The notes: a model not told the origin generated them from the sequence alone. A DNA stretch of 64,000 nucleotides from Girardinichthys multiradiatus (GCF_021462225.1 NC_061800.1:2800501-2864500); one strand, 5' to 3'; numbered from the stretch's first letter, positions 33,831 through 44,270 are shown. A program made the numbers and translations.

Positions 33831-34764
33831 ATGGCCATAAACAGCCATCTCCTCATCCACATCTCTTTTTGGTGTCTAAATCTGATAAGTTTAATGTCAG
33901 TGCTTGCCTTGCATTAATTGTTCAACTGTTTCCAATACAAAGCTCTTAACGTTTGATGTGAATCCTTAAAAATTTCTGAAAGCACATTTACACAAAACAA
34001 TTAAGCTGCAAACTGCGGTCACCTGTGGAGAACTTGAGAACATGACCATAGCCAGCTCTAAAGAATGTATGTTAACCGGATTCTAAAATCTCCACTACAC
34101 TACTATGTTTCATATCTTCATTTAAAATTGATGGGAATTCTTCTGCCCGTAGAGGTTCTGATAAGATGGGTGAATGAGACTACAAAATGCTTCCATTAAA
34201 CCAAAACAACTACATTATTTGCATTGTGAAAAGCTCACCTGAGCAATTTTTAAATTCCCCTTGTAGTGTTTTGTCTTGAGTCACTTCTCTCTAGCTGTTG
34301 CAGCAGTGTCTGCTCCAATTCAATGTAATGTTCTGTGATCAGCATCTGTCGCAGGCATTTTACGCTCCACTGACACTGTGTAAACGCAAACACTGCTTCC
34401 CCCTATTGGAACTTTGCAACAGAAGATACTATATAAAGAAGATGCTCCAGACAGTAAAATGGGAACAAAAATCCTTCAGTTCATTGGAGCCAAACATATG
34501 AAATCATAAAAGCATGAAAAAATAACTGGCTACTATTATCAGCAGAAGGTTAAACATAGTTACATAGTATATCAGTATTTCAATATTTAAGTTGGAAAGA
34601 GAAGATGGAACTCAGAAACATTGCTAGAACATTCAGAAGAAGTGACCTTTAGCATAACGTGGAGAACATTTTAGTTCAGTGACTTATTAATATACTTTCT
34701 TTATGGATTATTTACGGATTAACATGATGCTTCCTGGGTGCCCTGTTCGAACTGCAGATTCCGT
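33831..34764. other. Intergenic, nothing identified
   Basis: No coding, RNA or repeat feature was recognised in this stretch. Confidence 0.4.
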
Positions 34765-35000
34765 CATATACAGTGGATCTCAAAGGTCTGCCCACCCTTG
34801 TTAAAATTCCAGCTTTTTATGATGTAAACGATAAAAATATAGAAAAGGTACAGAAACCTATCTGGAAAAATGTACACATTCTAAAACTAATAGTTTGTTA
34901 AAGATAATTTTGATTAAATTTCAACATTCTTTGGTAGAAGGCAAATAGTGTGTCATATTTTGATATGACAATAGTCACCCTCTGTGAAAAATAAAATATT
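34765..35000 (+). mobile_element. Tc1-type terminal fragment
   Basis: ACAGTGGATCTCAAAGGTCTGCCCACCC and TTAAAATTCCAGCTTTTTATG are the start of a teleost Tc1-type element. A transposase fragment on the other side of the SINE insertion (35292-35415) may belong to the same copy. Confidence 0.55.
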
Positions 35001-35059
35001 TCTTCACCTTCAGGTTTCTATCAGAAATCTCAAGGGTTTTGATCAAAACTAACTGCTGT

Positions 35060-35292
35060 TTGGAAGTAGTCGTCTTGCAATCAGAAGGTTGTGGGTTCAA
35101 TTCCAGCTTCCTCCTGCCATATGTCGATGTGTCCCTGGGCAAGGCACTTAACCTCAAGTTGCCTACCGATCTGCGTATCGGTGTATGAATGTGTGAGCGT
35201 TAGTGAGTGCGATTGGGTGAATGTCGCTCTAGTGTAAAGCGCTTTGAGCGGTCCATATGACTGGAAAAGCACCATATAAGTTCAGTCCATTT
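35060..35292 (+). mobile_element. tRNA-derived SINE
   Basis: A box B match GGTTCAATTCC at 35094-35104 is preceded by a degenerate tRNA-like head. The body contains CTGGGCAAGGCACTTAACC and ends AAGCGCTTTGAGCGGTC...ATATAAGTTCAGTCCATTTACCA, a 3' tail shared with a LINE. The length of about 230 bp fits a complete SINE. Confidence 0.75.
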
Positions 35293-35415
35293 ACCATGGT
35301 TCACTGATGGTTTTTGTTTGGCTTTCTATTTGAGATACTCATTGACATTTTTGTTCCAAACAAATGTTTCAAAATTGTGGCCCAACAGTTCAAGTTTAGC
35401 TTCATCAGACATCAC

Positions 35416-35746
35416 TGTCATTGTTTTTCTAGCTGCTTTGACCCACATGCAGAAATACAATCAGGAAAACAGGACACGTTTTAACAAGTTTATTAAGAAA
35501 TGTTTTGTTTGTTGGAGAAACATGAACTTGCTGCTGTTTGAGGAAGGGATCAATGGTAAGTGACAGGTAATATTCTGGGTTGTTGATCTTGATATATTTT
35601 CGCTTACAGAGGGTGATTAGGAGATCCGTCAGGGGGTAGGAGAAGAGAGATGATGGAAAACTCCGGGAGCGTGTCGGGTAAGTGAAAGGTCCAGGTAATT
35701 TTGTTTTACTTGCACGTGAGGTGGAGGTGGCACCAGGTAGATGATC
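35416..35746 (-). repeat. Truncated 3' LTR of gypsy element
   Basis: About 330 bp highly similar to the inner part of the 5' LTR (38971-39296), with the same TGTCA edge. The outer 440 bp of the 5' LTR have no counterpart here. The pol frame runs directly into the LTR, so a deletion joined them. Confidence 0.75.
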
Positions 35747-35930
35747 GGGTGATGACGTGTTTGATGTGGGAGACGTGGAACGTTGGATGAATGCGGAGAC
35801 TCAAAGGAAGCTTCAGACGGACAGCTGAAGGACTGATAACTGCCTCAATCTCATTTGGGCCAATGAACCTGGGGGCGGGTTTCTTGGACATTGATTTTAG
35901 AGGAACGTCACGTGACAAAAATTGTGAAGT
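35706..35930 (-). pseudogene. Gypsy integrase C-terminal remnant
   Basis: It encodes [18 protein letters not shown] and [13 protein letters not shown], the conserved post-core region of sushi-type integrases (RFIGPF...HPTFHVS). The chromodomain expected next is missing because the frame enters the LTR. Confidence 0.8.
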
Positions 35931-35949
35931 CCGGTGTCGAAGTCGAGGG

Positions 35950-36273
35950 CTACATGTGACCAGGGCCGCTTAGAAACACAAAGGGGTTGCAATAGTCCTG
36001 CGGGTGGTTGGTTAGAGGATTTATTTCTAGCACAAGGTATGTACAGGCTTGTACATACTCTTTGACGTCCCTATGAAGGGACGGCCACCAAAACCTTCTG
36101 GAGATGAGGGCAATGGTTCGACTAGAGCCAGGATGGGCCGTGAACTTGGATGAATGGAACCAGTGGATCATGCAGGACCGGACAGTTGATGGGACGTAAG
36201 TCCGATTTGGGGGTCCAGTCCCGGGATCTGGTTCATCTCTGAGGGCCTGGGATACCAAATTCTCCACATCCAA
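35950..36273 (-). pseudogene. Gypsy integrase N-terminal remnant
   Basis: This holds the zinc-binding domain remnant: IHWFHSSKFTAHPGSSRT with both His residues, [17 protein letters not shown] with the first Cys, and the second Cys position disrupted. The catalytic core with its D-D-E residues should follow but is absent, replaced within a few dozen bases by the C-terminal region. Confidence 0.75.
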
Positions 36274-36544
36274 CGTGAGAGCTCCAACAACACAACTTTG
36301 CGGTAGGATGGGAGCAGGCTCCTTGTCAGAGTCGTCCGGGGAGAACTGTCGGGCTTGATATTCTTGGAACCAGGTCTGTATGAGATCGAGAGGTTAAAAT
36401 GTGAAAAGAAAAGGGACCAACGAGACTGGCGAGGGCTAATGCATTTGGCTGCTTGAAGGTAGTCTAGGTTTTTATGATCTGTTCATACCACAACTGGGTG
36501 TTCAGCGCCCTCCAGCCAATGATGCCACTCCTCCAGGGCCAGTT

Positions 36545-37222
36545 TTATTGCCAGGAGTTCTCGGCCTCCCACATCATAATTTCTCTCAGCTGGATTGAAT
36601 CTGCGGGAGAAAAAGGCACAAGGGATTTGCCATCAGAGTCAGAAACTTTGGATAGCACAGCCCCTGCTCCAATATCAGATGCATCAACTTCTAGTGTGAA
36701 TTGTTTTGACTGGTTTGGATGAATGAGAATGGGGGCTTGAGAAAAACTGTCCTTGAGCTCATAAAAAGCAGCATCTGCCTGTGGAGTCCACTCAAATGGG
36801 TGTTTTGTGGAAGTCAGAGCGGTTAATGGGGCTGCAGTTTGACTGTAGTTTCTGATGAATCTTCTATAAAAATTGGCAAAGCCCAAAAACCATTGAAGCT
36901 GTTTACGTGAGTCAGGAGTGGGCCATTTGAGTACAGCCTTAATCTTGTCTGGATCTCAATGAACCTGAACACCCACTAGGATGAATCCAAGGAAGGTAAC
37001 AGAAGTCTTGTGAAACACGCACTTTTCAGCTTTTACATATAGATGGTTCTCTAGGAGGCATTGAAGGACCAAGCGGACGTGTTGTTGATGCTCTGAGAGG
37101 TTTCTTGAGTAAATGAGGATGTCATCTAAATACACAAAAACGAAACGATCAATGAAGTCCCTCAGGACATCATTCACTAGGGCCTGAAATACAGCCGGGA
37201 CATTCCAAAGGCCAAAAGCCAT
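36545..37222 (-). pseudogene. Gypsy reverse transcriptase / RNase H pseudogene
   Basis: It encodes [11 protein letters not shown] (the YLDD catalytic box), [11 protein letters not shown], then [13 protein letters not shown] and the RNase H start [17 protein letters not shown]. The frame shifts between the two open stretches (36956-37222 and 36545-36886), and stops end it early. Sequence left of it encodes further RNase H fragments in broken form. Confidence 0.85.
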
Positions 37223-37504
37223 AACCAGATACTCAAAATGTCCTAAAGGGGTCTTAAAAGCTGTTTTCCATTCATCCCCCTGGCGGATTCGGACGAGATG
37301 ATGATGCCTGTAGCTAGGGACTCAGTGACATATCTTTCGAGGGTCTGTCGTTCAGGGCGTGAGACATTATAGAGTCTATTGGAGGGCAGAGGTGCCCAGA
37401 GAGAAGGTCAATGGCGCAGTCGGATGGCCTGTGAGGGGGTAAGGACAGAGCCTTAGTTTTACTGAAGATCTGTTTTAGATCCATGTACTGCTCGGGAACT
37501 GAAG

Positions 37505-38116
37505 TTAAGTCAGGATACTCTGCTGTTCCAGGATCAGGTTCTGGTTGTTTGGGTAGAACGGCTGAATGTAAATAGGATGAGAGGCAGTTAGTGGACCAGG
37601 AACTAATTTGACAGTTGGACCAGTTAAGGAGTGGATTGTGCTTCTGGAGCCAGGGAAACCTAACATTAGGGGATTCTGAGAAACAAGAAACACGAAGAAG
37701 GATATCAGTTCACGATGATTTCCAGAGATTATTAATTCTATAGACTTGGTCTTGTGTGTGATGTGTGGAAGGTTCTCACTGTTAATGGCAGAAACCAGGT
37801 GAAGGATAGGAAGGAGTTCTGTGTTGATCTGAGCCTGTTCCACCAAGCGTTGGTCGATTAAGTTTTGCTCACTTCCTGAGTCAATGAGAGCTGATAAATG
37901 GAGTGAGTCTTGGGAGAACAAGATGGTAGCTGGTCTGGTGAGTCTGTTATTGGTAGGGGTGAAATGGTGGTCCATCAGGTTCCCCTGTACAACTGGCAGA
38001 CCCTCTCTTTTGGTCGCACTGGGCATGAGACAATGAAGTGTCCATGTGTGCCACAGTATAAACGCTGCTTGGATTCCATTCTTTGTTGACGTTCCTCTGG
38101 GGAGAGCCGAGTCCAA
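37505..38116 (-). pseudogene. Gypsy gag end and aspartic protease
   Basis: An open stretch of 203 codons starts with a remnant of the gag zinc knuckle (Cys/His spacing partly lost). It contains LSALIDSGSEQNLID, the retropepsin active-site motif (DSG). It ends SILT near the protease/reverse transcriptase border. Upstream gag is out of frame. Confidence 0.8.
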
Positions 38117-38565
38117 CCAATTTACATGGGTTCTGGAGAAGGTGTAAGTGGTTCAGGGCGAGGTGCTGCAGCTGAGCTCAGAGGTGCCTGTGATCTCACA
38201 GCAAACCTTTCAAAACGTGACTTTCTTCTATCTCTCAATCTATCATCAACTCGAGTAGTTAAAGCTATAAATTCATTTAGTCTTGGGTTCATCTTGCAAA
38301 ACTAACTCATCCTTCAAAGATTTGTCAAGAGACTGTAAAAACGCGACTTTAAGAGCACAGGTATCCCAACCTGAAGCAGCTGCTAGTGTACGAAACTCTA
38401 TAGAAAACTCTGAAATTGGTTTGTTTCTTTGTTTTAATGCCCACAGAAAGCAGGCTGTATTGGTCTGATCTAATTTGGTGTCAAAAATCTGCTTGAATTC
38501 ACTTGTAAAATCATTATAAATGCAGCCGAAGCGGTTATGATCGGTAAAGCGTGCCTCAGCCCATC

Positions 38566-38976
38566 TTAATGCCTTTCCCTTTCCAGAAAGAAAGAAATAA
38601 TAATAGAGATTTTAACATCATCATGGGGAAAATATTGTGGAGAGCGATTAAACACTAGGGAGCACAGTAGGAGGAAACCTCCACAACTACCAACCTCACC
38701 GGAAAACTTCTCCAGATTGGGGGAAATGATGTCACGGGAATGAAGAAGTTGCTGTGAGACGGTGGACTCAACTGCACCCTGTGGTGCAGCGGGGTTTAGA
38801 CTGTTCAGAGCATGCTGGAGTAAAGAGGACATCTGTTCAATCTGTTGGTTTGTGTGGCGTTGTTGTTCCAGGAGGGATCGAAGTGAGTTTCCGCGGGACT
38901 GGATCTGGAGGCTATGATCTGAAAGAGTCCTCCTGAGTGTATCTGCTGGGTCAGATTGGCCTGAGTGTTCTGTCAT
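38566..38976 (-). pseudogene. Gypsy gag pseudogene, N-terminal part
   Basis: It starts at ATG 38976 with MTEHSGQSDPAD and a coiled-coil segment (SLRSLLEQQRHTNQQIEQM), typical of sushi-type gag. The capsid part follows from FSGEVG but is frameshifted. The start codon overlaps the last bases of the 5' LTR. Confidence 0.8.
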
Positions 38977-39740
38977 CGTTTTTCTTGCTGCTTTGACCCA
39001 CATGCAGAAATACAATCAGGAAAACAGGAAAGGTTTTAACAAGTTTATTAAGAAATATTTGCTGGAGAAACAGGAACTCGTCACTGTATGGAGAAGGGAT
39101 CAATGGTAAGTGACAGGTAATATTCTGGGTTGTTGATCTTGATATATTTTGCTTACAGAGGGTGATTAGGAGATCCGTCAGGGGGGAGGAGAAGTGAGAT
39201 GATGGAAAACTCCTGGAGCGTGTCGGGTAAGTGAAAGGTCCAGGTAATTCTGTTTTACTTGCACTTGAGGTGGAGGTGGCGCCAGGTGGATGATTGTTGA
39301 GGGGAGCACAGTGGAGGGTGAGCCAGGTTCGTTCACAGGAAGCCTGAGGAGACTTCAAACCCGAATGCAGCCAACTAAGAAGATAATCCGTGAAGTTCTC
39401 TTGCGGAGAGAGAGTCTGGATCTTCTACATACGCAGACTGGATAAGAAGCTCGGAACTGGAGGTAACCTGGGAAGGAGGACACGAGAAGGTAAGTACTCA
39501 GAAAATAATCACAAGGAGACTTGTCTTGGCCAGCTAGAGTTACCACTACAGGTTAACACTCAGGCGCCGGAGTGTTGGCAACGTTAAGCTCCTCTCCTGA
39601 TGAGGCTGATGGAGAACACCTGTGGGCTCAGCTCCTACTGTGCGTCTGGTGCCATCTAAAGGTTGGATAGGGTTAGTAGCAGGTAAAACAGGTGAACAGA
39701 AAGAAACTCCCAGAACTCCGAGAATCATACATTCCCAACA
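38971..39740 (-). repeat. 5' LTR of gypsy element
   Basis: A 770-bp LTR with TG...CA ends when read on the minus strand (TGTTGGGAATG... to ...GATGACA). Bases 39555-39565 (AACACTCAGGC) equal the sequence just past the LTR on the element strand, 38969-38959. Their transcript copies are therefore complementary, which is the self-priming arrangement. Confidence 0.7.
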
Positions 39741-39897
39741 AGGTTTTTGGAGCTGTTCTCCAGGCCTGGATGTTTACTTTGGAAGAAACACCTTCCCTCT
39801 TGCACTCCTTAGACTACATGGGGAATACAGGGGATTGCCGTCACACATAGAACATACTTGTTGGAAATTCCTACATCCCCTGTAGTGTTGCTGTGAG

Positions 39898-39903
39898 CCT
39901 GTT
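39898..39903 (+). repeat. Target-site duplication CCTGTT, left
   Basis: Six bases directly outside the left terminal repeat, identical to 50256-50261 outside the right repeat. Maverick/Polinton integrases make 6-bp duplications. Confidence 0.9.
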
Positions 39904-40114
39904 AGAGAATTTAAGTACACCCTTTCATCAAACTTTTTGACAGGTGGGTGGGACTTCCGGTGAGGGTGGGATTTCCGGTTGGCGCCATGTAGGCGCCATG
40001 TGGGTGCCATGTGGGCAGGAGGTCACGTGGTCAAGCAGGTGGTGTGTCCACCGTGGATGCTGATTGGTTGTCGTCATTAAGGGCGATACCTTAAATGAGT
40101 CAATTAAAACACAG
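39904..40114 (+). repeat. Left terminal inverted repeat of Maverick
   Basis: A 211-bp repeat matching the reverse complement of 50045-50255 with few changes. Compared with the right copy it has an extra 12 bp in the GGCGCCATGTGG area. It lacks an insertion of similar size (AAGGGGGCGTAA) that the right copy has. Confidence 0.95.
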
Positions 40115-40255
40115 GACACAAGACAAATATGGTATAATCGGAAACTGTTTGGCATCAGCACCAATTAAAAATAGAGGGGGTGTGTTTGTAAGCATCGTTA
40201 AACCTTGAATAACCCAATGAAAACAATAGGGCGTGCTTTAGTGTTTACTTTAAAT

Positions 40256-40318
40256 ACAGAGATAAAACTCTGCATTTTATATGCAGCATTCGTTGGAAAA
40301 AAGAACACCCGTTCAACA
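40256..40318 (+). promoter_or_regulatory. Probable promoter/leader of first Maverick gene
   Basis: A TTTATATGCAG stretch about 45 bases ahead of the likely start codon at 40319 could act as a TATA-like element. The 200 bases between the terminal repeat and this start hold no other gene. This is weak evidence by position and composition. Confidence 0.25.
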
Positions 40319-41267
40319 ATGGCTAGAGTTAAGAGAGTTTATCGTCAAGCGGAGGAGAAACGCAACGCGTGCCAAGATGATGATGATGAACAAGCAACTG
40401 CATCATATACTTCCTCAACGGAGATACCTATCGGAATTCCCATCATGACATACTCTACCGATGATGAGGATCCAACATCAACTTCAACAACCATGGTTGA
40501 AAATCAGACCTCGGGTCGGCCAAGAGGTATGTCAGTTCTGTGCGAAACCCCAGTGACCGTCTACCAGTATTCATCCCGTGAATTGAATGCTCCTAAGAAA
40601 TCAACATACTACATCTGCAGGGTACAAAGACCCCCGTTCGACACTGCAGGAAGAATGGTCTTTGGAGCCATATGGCCTGGTTGGCAGCTGGGGTTATATT
40701 TTCATGTATGAAATAGGAGAGCTTTGCCTGTATCAATTGGATCAAGATGAGGTATTTAATGGATCACTGGCTCTGTGTACTCTCACCCACAGCGACTGGG
40801 CTGTGTTAAGGCTTGCAATCCCGCACCTTAATGATAGCCCTGAAACAGTCTCAAGGCAGGAGAGGGAGGAAGAAGAAGAAGAAAATGAACTGTCTCCTCA
40901 ACCTGTAAAACGGGCGAGAATGTTTCATATACCATCCGATGTTGAAATAGCTGAGAGAGAACCTCTCTTTAGCGCAGTGTGGGGGTCAAAAGCCACAGCA
41001 AATGGCCACTGGTCTTTTCGGGCAAGCAGACGCAGGAACAACCGGACGAGTCCCTCAGATCTGTTTGTGTTGGAGGCTTTCAATCAGGACTGCGGCGTAT
41101 TCAAGACAATGCTGGCTCTGCCGTTTGAAGCTTGGGCAGAGAAGATGAGTGAAATTGGACATCGTCTTTCTGACCTTTTCCACAAGTCACGAAGTTGGAT
41201 CGATGTCATGTCAGTGAAAAAAACCCTGACATTTCCTGTTTTACGTTTAGAACGAACCCTCTTCTGA
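40319..41267 (+). pseudogene. Maverick accessory protein 1, frameshifted
   Basis: An open frame starts at ATG 40319 (MARVKRVYRQ). It continues to about 40700, where it meets a stop, and another frame continues the same kind of protein to 41267. The two overlap from 40587, and the best junction lies near 40690-40700, consistent with a one-base shift. The N-terminal part is basic then acidic (CQDDDDEQ) and probably disordered. The middle has aromatic-rich strands (YYICRVQRPP, GELCLYQLDQ). A run of Glu follows at about 40863-40890, next to KRAR, which could be a nuclear signal. I do not recognise the family. By position next to the terminal repeat it may be an early or regulatory gene. Confidence 0.5.
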
Positions 41268-41283
41268 GGACACGCCCCTTCCT

Positions 41284-42159
41284 ATGATATATATACAGGG
41301 GGATAACTGCAAGCTCACAGACACTGATAATCGTATCATGAGAATGAGTGGACCGACACCATACAGGGATTTCTACAACCACCGAGCAGAGAGCCACTTC
41401 TCTCCTGAGCACGATGAAAGCTTCAACATTGGACCATATCATCCGCCTTCCCCTGACCTCTTCTCACCCTCCTCCTCAACATCCTCATTCTCAGAGAACC
41501 ACTTCAGTCCTGCATCACCTACAGGATACAACATTAAATATCTACCGCTTTCTCCAGACCTCTGCTCACCATCACCGCTATTCATGGCTGAGTCTGTAGA
41601 TGCGAATGTCCTGCCTGAAGACATGAAGGTGGTCGTGGAGGAGGAGGTAGCCACCGGCTACTCACCCTCTACCGAAGCCCCTACACAAACCCTGGAACCG
41701 ATGGAGGACCCTCAGCCTTCAGCAGAGGATGAGAGTAAACAGGAGGACGAAATTGACGGTTGGTTCTCAACCACCCTCATCAATATGGTGAAAACAGCGA
41801 TACTTCATTTATTCAACATAACCTCTTTGAACTATCTCAGAGAAACCTGCTATGGATGTATAACGAACCACCCGAGCCAGCGTCAACACCATTGCCTGGA
41901 GGTATTGGGGGAGGATTATTACCAAGTCAACTTTCAACGCATCGTACGACGACTCGTAACCCCCAAACTCGTTCCTGCTATTCAGAATCTTCTGGTACTT
42001 CGACGCAAACAAGCGGATGACTTCAGACTGAAGACGATTGCCAAGACGGTTTTATATGAACTGAAATCGGTACAAGGCATCCACAGTGCAATAGCGCACG
42101 TTTATGATCGCATGGTCGATGAGAAACATCTCAAACAACTTAACTCTGCTATGGACTGA
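41284..42159 (+). CDS. Maverick accessory protein 2, putative zinc-binding
   Basis: An intact frame of 291 codons, with a likely start at 41284 or at Met codons 41338/41344. The first 150 residues are rich in Ser, Pro and acidic residues (SPDLFSPSSSTSSFSEN), probably disordered and perhaps an activation region. The C-terminal half looks folded and contains CYGC, then NHPSQ and HHCL, giving C-x2-C...H...H-x-C spacing that could bind zinc. It is followed by helices rich in basic residues. The family is not recognised and there is no link to replication proteins. It follows accessory protein 1 by only 16 bases and is not interrupted, unlike several neighbours. Confidence 0.6.
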   Translation: MIYIQGDNCKLTDTDNRIMRMSGPTPYRDFYNHRAESHFSPEHDESFNIGPYHPPSPDLFSPSSSTSSFSENHFSPASPTGYNIKYLPLSPDLCSPSPLFMAESVDANVLPEDMKVVVEEEVATGYSPSTEAPTQTLEPMEDPQPSAEDESKQEDEIDGWFSTTLINMVKTAILHLFNITSLNYLRETCYGCITNHPSQRQHHCLEVLGEDYYQVNFQRIVRRLVTPKLVPAIQNLLVLRRKQADDFRLKTIAKTVLYELKSVQGIHSAIAHVYDRMVDEKHLKQLNSAMD

Positions 42160-42505
42160 CAAACTGATCTCACATGTTTGATGACTTGTATCATTTTTTT
42201 TTTTTTTTTTTTTTTTAGTATTCCAGTACTTTAATTAATCTGCATTATATGATTTTTCTTCTTTTTTCTTTTTACTATTAAATACAATTAAAATAGGAAC
42301 ATAGTAACCTTTCCCAAAAGTGTTGTTTAAAAGCTAGTAGTGTTTGAATTCATCTGCATTAATCTGTATTTTATCTAATTTTGTTTTTTGGTTGTTTTGT
42401 TTTTAATATTAAATACAAAAATAAAAAAATAAGGATAAATCTACCCTCTTGTGTGTTTTTTCTCATTATTTAACAAGTAATCGGCAGAGTGAGCATAAGG
42501 CAGAG
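42160..42505. other. AT-rich spacer with poly-T and diverged duplication
   Basis: A run of 23 T (42194-42216) is followed by two loosely similar segments, each containing CATCTGCATTAATCTG- or TTAATCTGCATTATATG-like sequence and ending in TTAAATACAA. It separates the accessory genes from the integrase and may hold terminator and promoter signals. A polymerase gene could have been lost here, but nothing of it is visible. Confidence 0.5.
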
Positions 42506-43594
42506 ATGGCAGGAAGACGGCTGATGAAGAAAGTATATTATAGCCCTTCAAATCCGGGAAGTTTTGGGGGTGTAGATAGGCTGAGGAGGGTTATGCAAGA
42601 TGAAACGGGAAAGAAGGTTGCGGTTGAAAAAGTTTAAAATTTTTTATCAGGAGAAGATACCTATACTCTACATAAACCTGCAAGAATAAAGTTCCAGAGA
42701 AACAGAGTTTTTGTCACCAGACCATTGAGGCAGTTCCAGGCTGATCTCTGTGACATGCAAGCTCTGGCCATGGAAAATGATGGTTATAATTATTTATTAA
42801 CAGTCATTGACATCTTTTCAAAAAGGGCGTATGTACGAGTTTTGAAGAGGAAAACAGCCGCTGAGGTGGTAAAGGCATTTGAATCAGTTTTTACAGAAAG
42901 TCAGATCCCCAAAAAACTTCAGACTGATGCCGGTAAAGAATTTTTTAACAAGAAATTTAAGGTTTTAATGGAGAAACACGGTATTGAACATTTTGCCACA
43001 GCGAGTGAAGCAAAAGCTTCAGTGGTCGAGAGATTTAACCGCACATTAAAAACAAGGATGTGGAGATATTTTACAGCTAACAATACCCGGCGGTACGTCG
43101 ATGTACTGCAAAACCTAGCTAGAAGCTACAACCATTCCTACCACTCCAGCATTAAAATGAGCCCTATGGAAGTGACCCCAGAAAATGCCTTTCAAGTGTT
43201 TCAGAATCTGTATGATGTCAAGTCCAACAGATATTGCAAGGACTCAGTCACAACGTTTAAACAAGGGGATCTTGTCAGAATATCCAAGGTCCGTGGAGTG
43301 TTTGACAAAAAATACGAACAGAGTTTTACGGATGAAGTGTTTACAGTGTATGAGCGGATACCCCGTTCTCCTCCTGTATACAAACTCAAAGATTTGGATG
43401 GAGAACCTATCGAGGGTTCCTTTTACGCTGAGGAACTTCAAAAAGTAAAAATATTTAACGACAAGATGTATCAAGTGGAAAAAATATTAAAACAACGTAC
43501 TGTCAAGGGAGCCAAACAGGTTTTTGTAAGCTGGAAAAACTGGCCTGAGAAATTCAACAGTTGGATCAAGTTTGATGAACTTCGAAACGTATAA
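42506..43594 (+). pseudogene. Maverick integrase (DDE, chromodomain), one nonsense codon
   Basis: This is the retroviral-type integrase that inserts the element. The start at 42506 gives MAGRRLMKK and a conserved YYSPSNPGSFGG head. A TAA at 42635-42637 interrupts the frame, which then continues unbroken to 43594. Catalytic residues are visible: Asp in FQADLCDM, Asp in QTDAGKEFF, and Glu in SVVERFNRTLK about 34 residues later. The C-terminus is a chromodomain (YQVEKILKQ, VSWKNWPEKFNSWI), as in Polinton integrases. Apart from the single stop it looks recently active. The 289-codon part starting at 42725 could be translated alone, but it would lack the N-terminal domain. Confidence 0.93.
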
Positions 43595-43632
43595 AAAAGG
43601 TTTGCACTAAACCTCACAGTTGACACAGCATC

Positions 43633-44250
43633 ATGAACCATCAGGTAGAGGATGATGGCTTTTACGTTACTCTTCCATCTAATGCTAGCATGGAAGTGTT
43701 TAAAAATAATACCAGTTCAAGTTTCCGTGTAAATTTAGCTCAACATATTGATTTAGAAGGCCAATGGATGGTTGCATTAGCGGAGATTTCATACCCTTAT
43801 ACATGGCATAATTTACCGGATTATGATGCCTACTTTGAATAGAGGAAGGTTGGTGATGTGGAGATCAATACGCAAAGGATCAGAAGTGGCTACTATAACA
43901 GCGTTATTCAACTCGAGACAGAGATGGATATGTTTTTCAAAAAATTGAAATCGGGTTTACACATTAAATTCAGCAAAGTTCAAAAGAGATTTGCATTTCA
44001 AGCAAACAGTCCGTATGAAATACGCTTCTTCAGCACTCTAGCTTATATGATGGGTGTGAAACCAGGGGAATGGATTCATGTTTCTGAACCAAAACTGGCT
44101 CCTTTTCCGGTGGATATAAAGGCTGGTTTCTATCACCTATACTGTTACAGCGACGTGGTCAGCCCACAAATAGTAGGCGACACTTTTGCACCTTTACTGC
44201 GGACCGTCAAAGTACAAGGCAAATTCAGTGTTATGATTACTCAGACGTAG
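43633..44250 (+). pseudogene. Maverick minor capsid (penton-like) protein, interrupted
   Basis: The start MNHQVEDDGFYVTLPSNASM and the following EGQWMVALAEISYPYTW match the single-jelly-roll minor capsid protein of Polintons, which forms the pentons. An in-frame TAG at 43840-43842 splits the frame into 69 and about 135 codons. The same frame then runs to 44250 with FFSTLAYMMGV and FYHLYCYSDVV typical of the family. It ends somewhat early after VQGKFSVMITQT, so the C-terminal strands may be lost. It lies 38 bases after the integrase. Confidence 0.85.
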
Positions 44251-44270
44251 ACGGTAGAGCCGTGAGTAAA

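Larger units (their letters stand above)
35416..39740 (-). mobile_element. Sushi/Tf1-type Ty3/gypsy retrotransposon, deleted
   Basis: Read on the minus strand: 5' LTR (38971-39740, TGTTGG...TGACA), gag from 38976, protease, reverse transcriptase/RNase H, integrase zinc-binding part, integrase C-terminal part, then a shortened 3' LTR (35416-35746). The gag start codon overlaps the LTR end and there is no tRNA-type primer-binding site. Instead 11 bases just after the LTR are complementary to a stretch inside the LTR, as in self-priming Tf1/sushi elements. Integrase core and part of the 3' LTR are deleted, and many stops are present. No target duplication was found. Confidence 0.85.
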
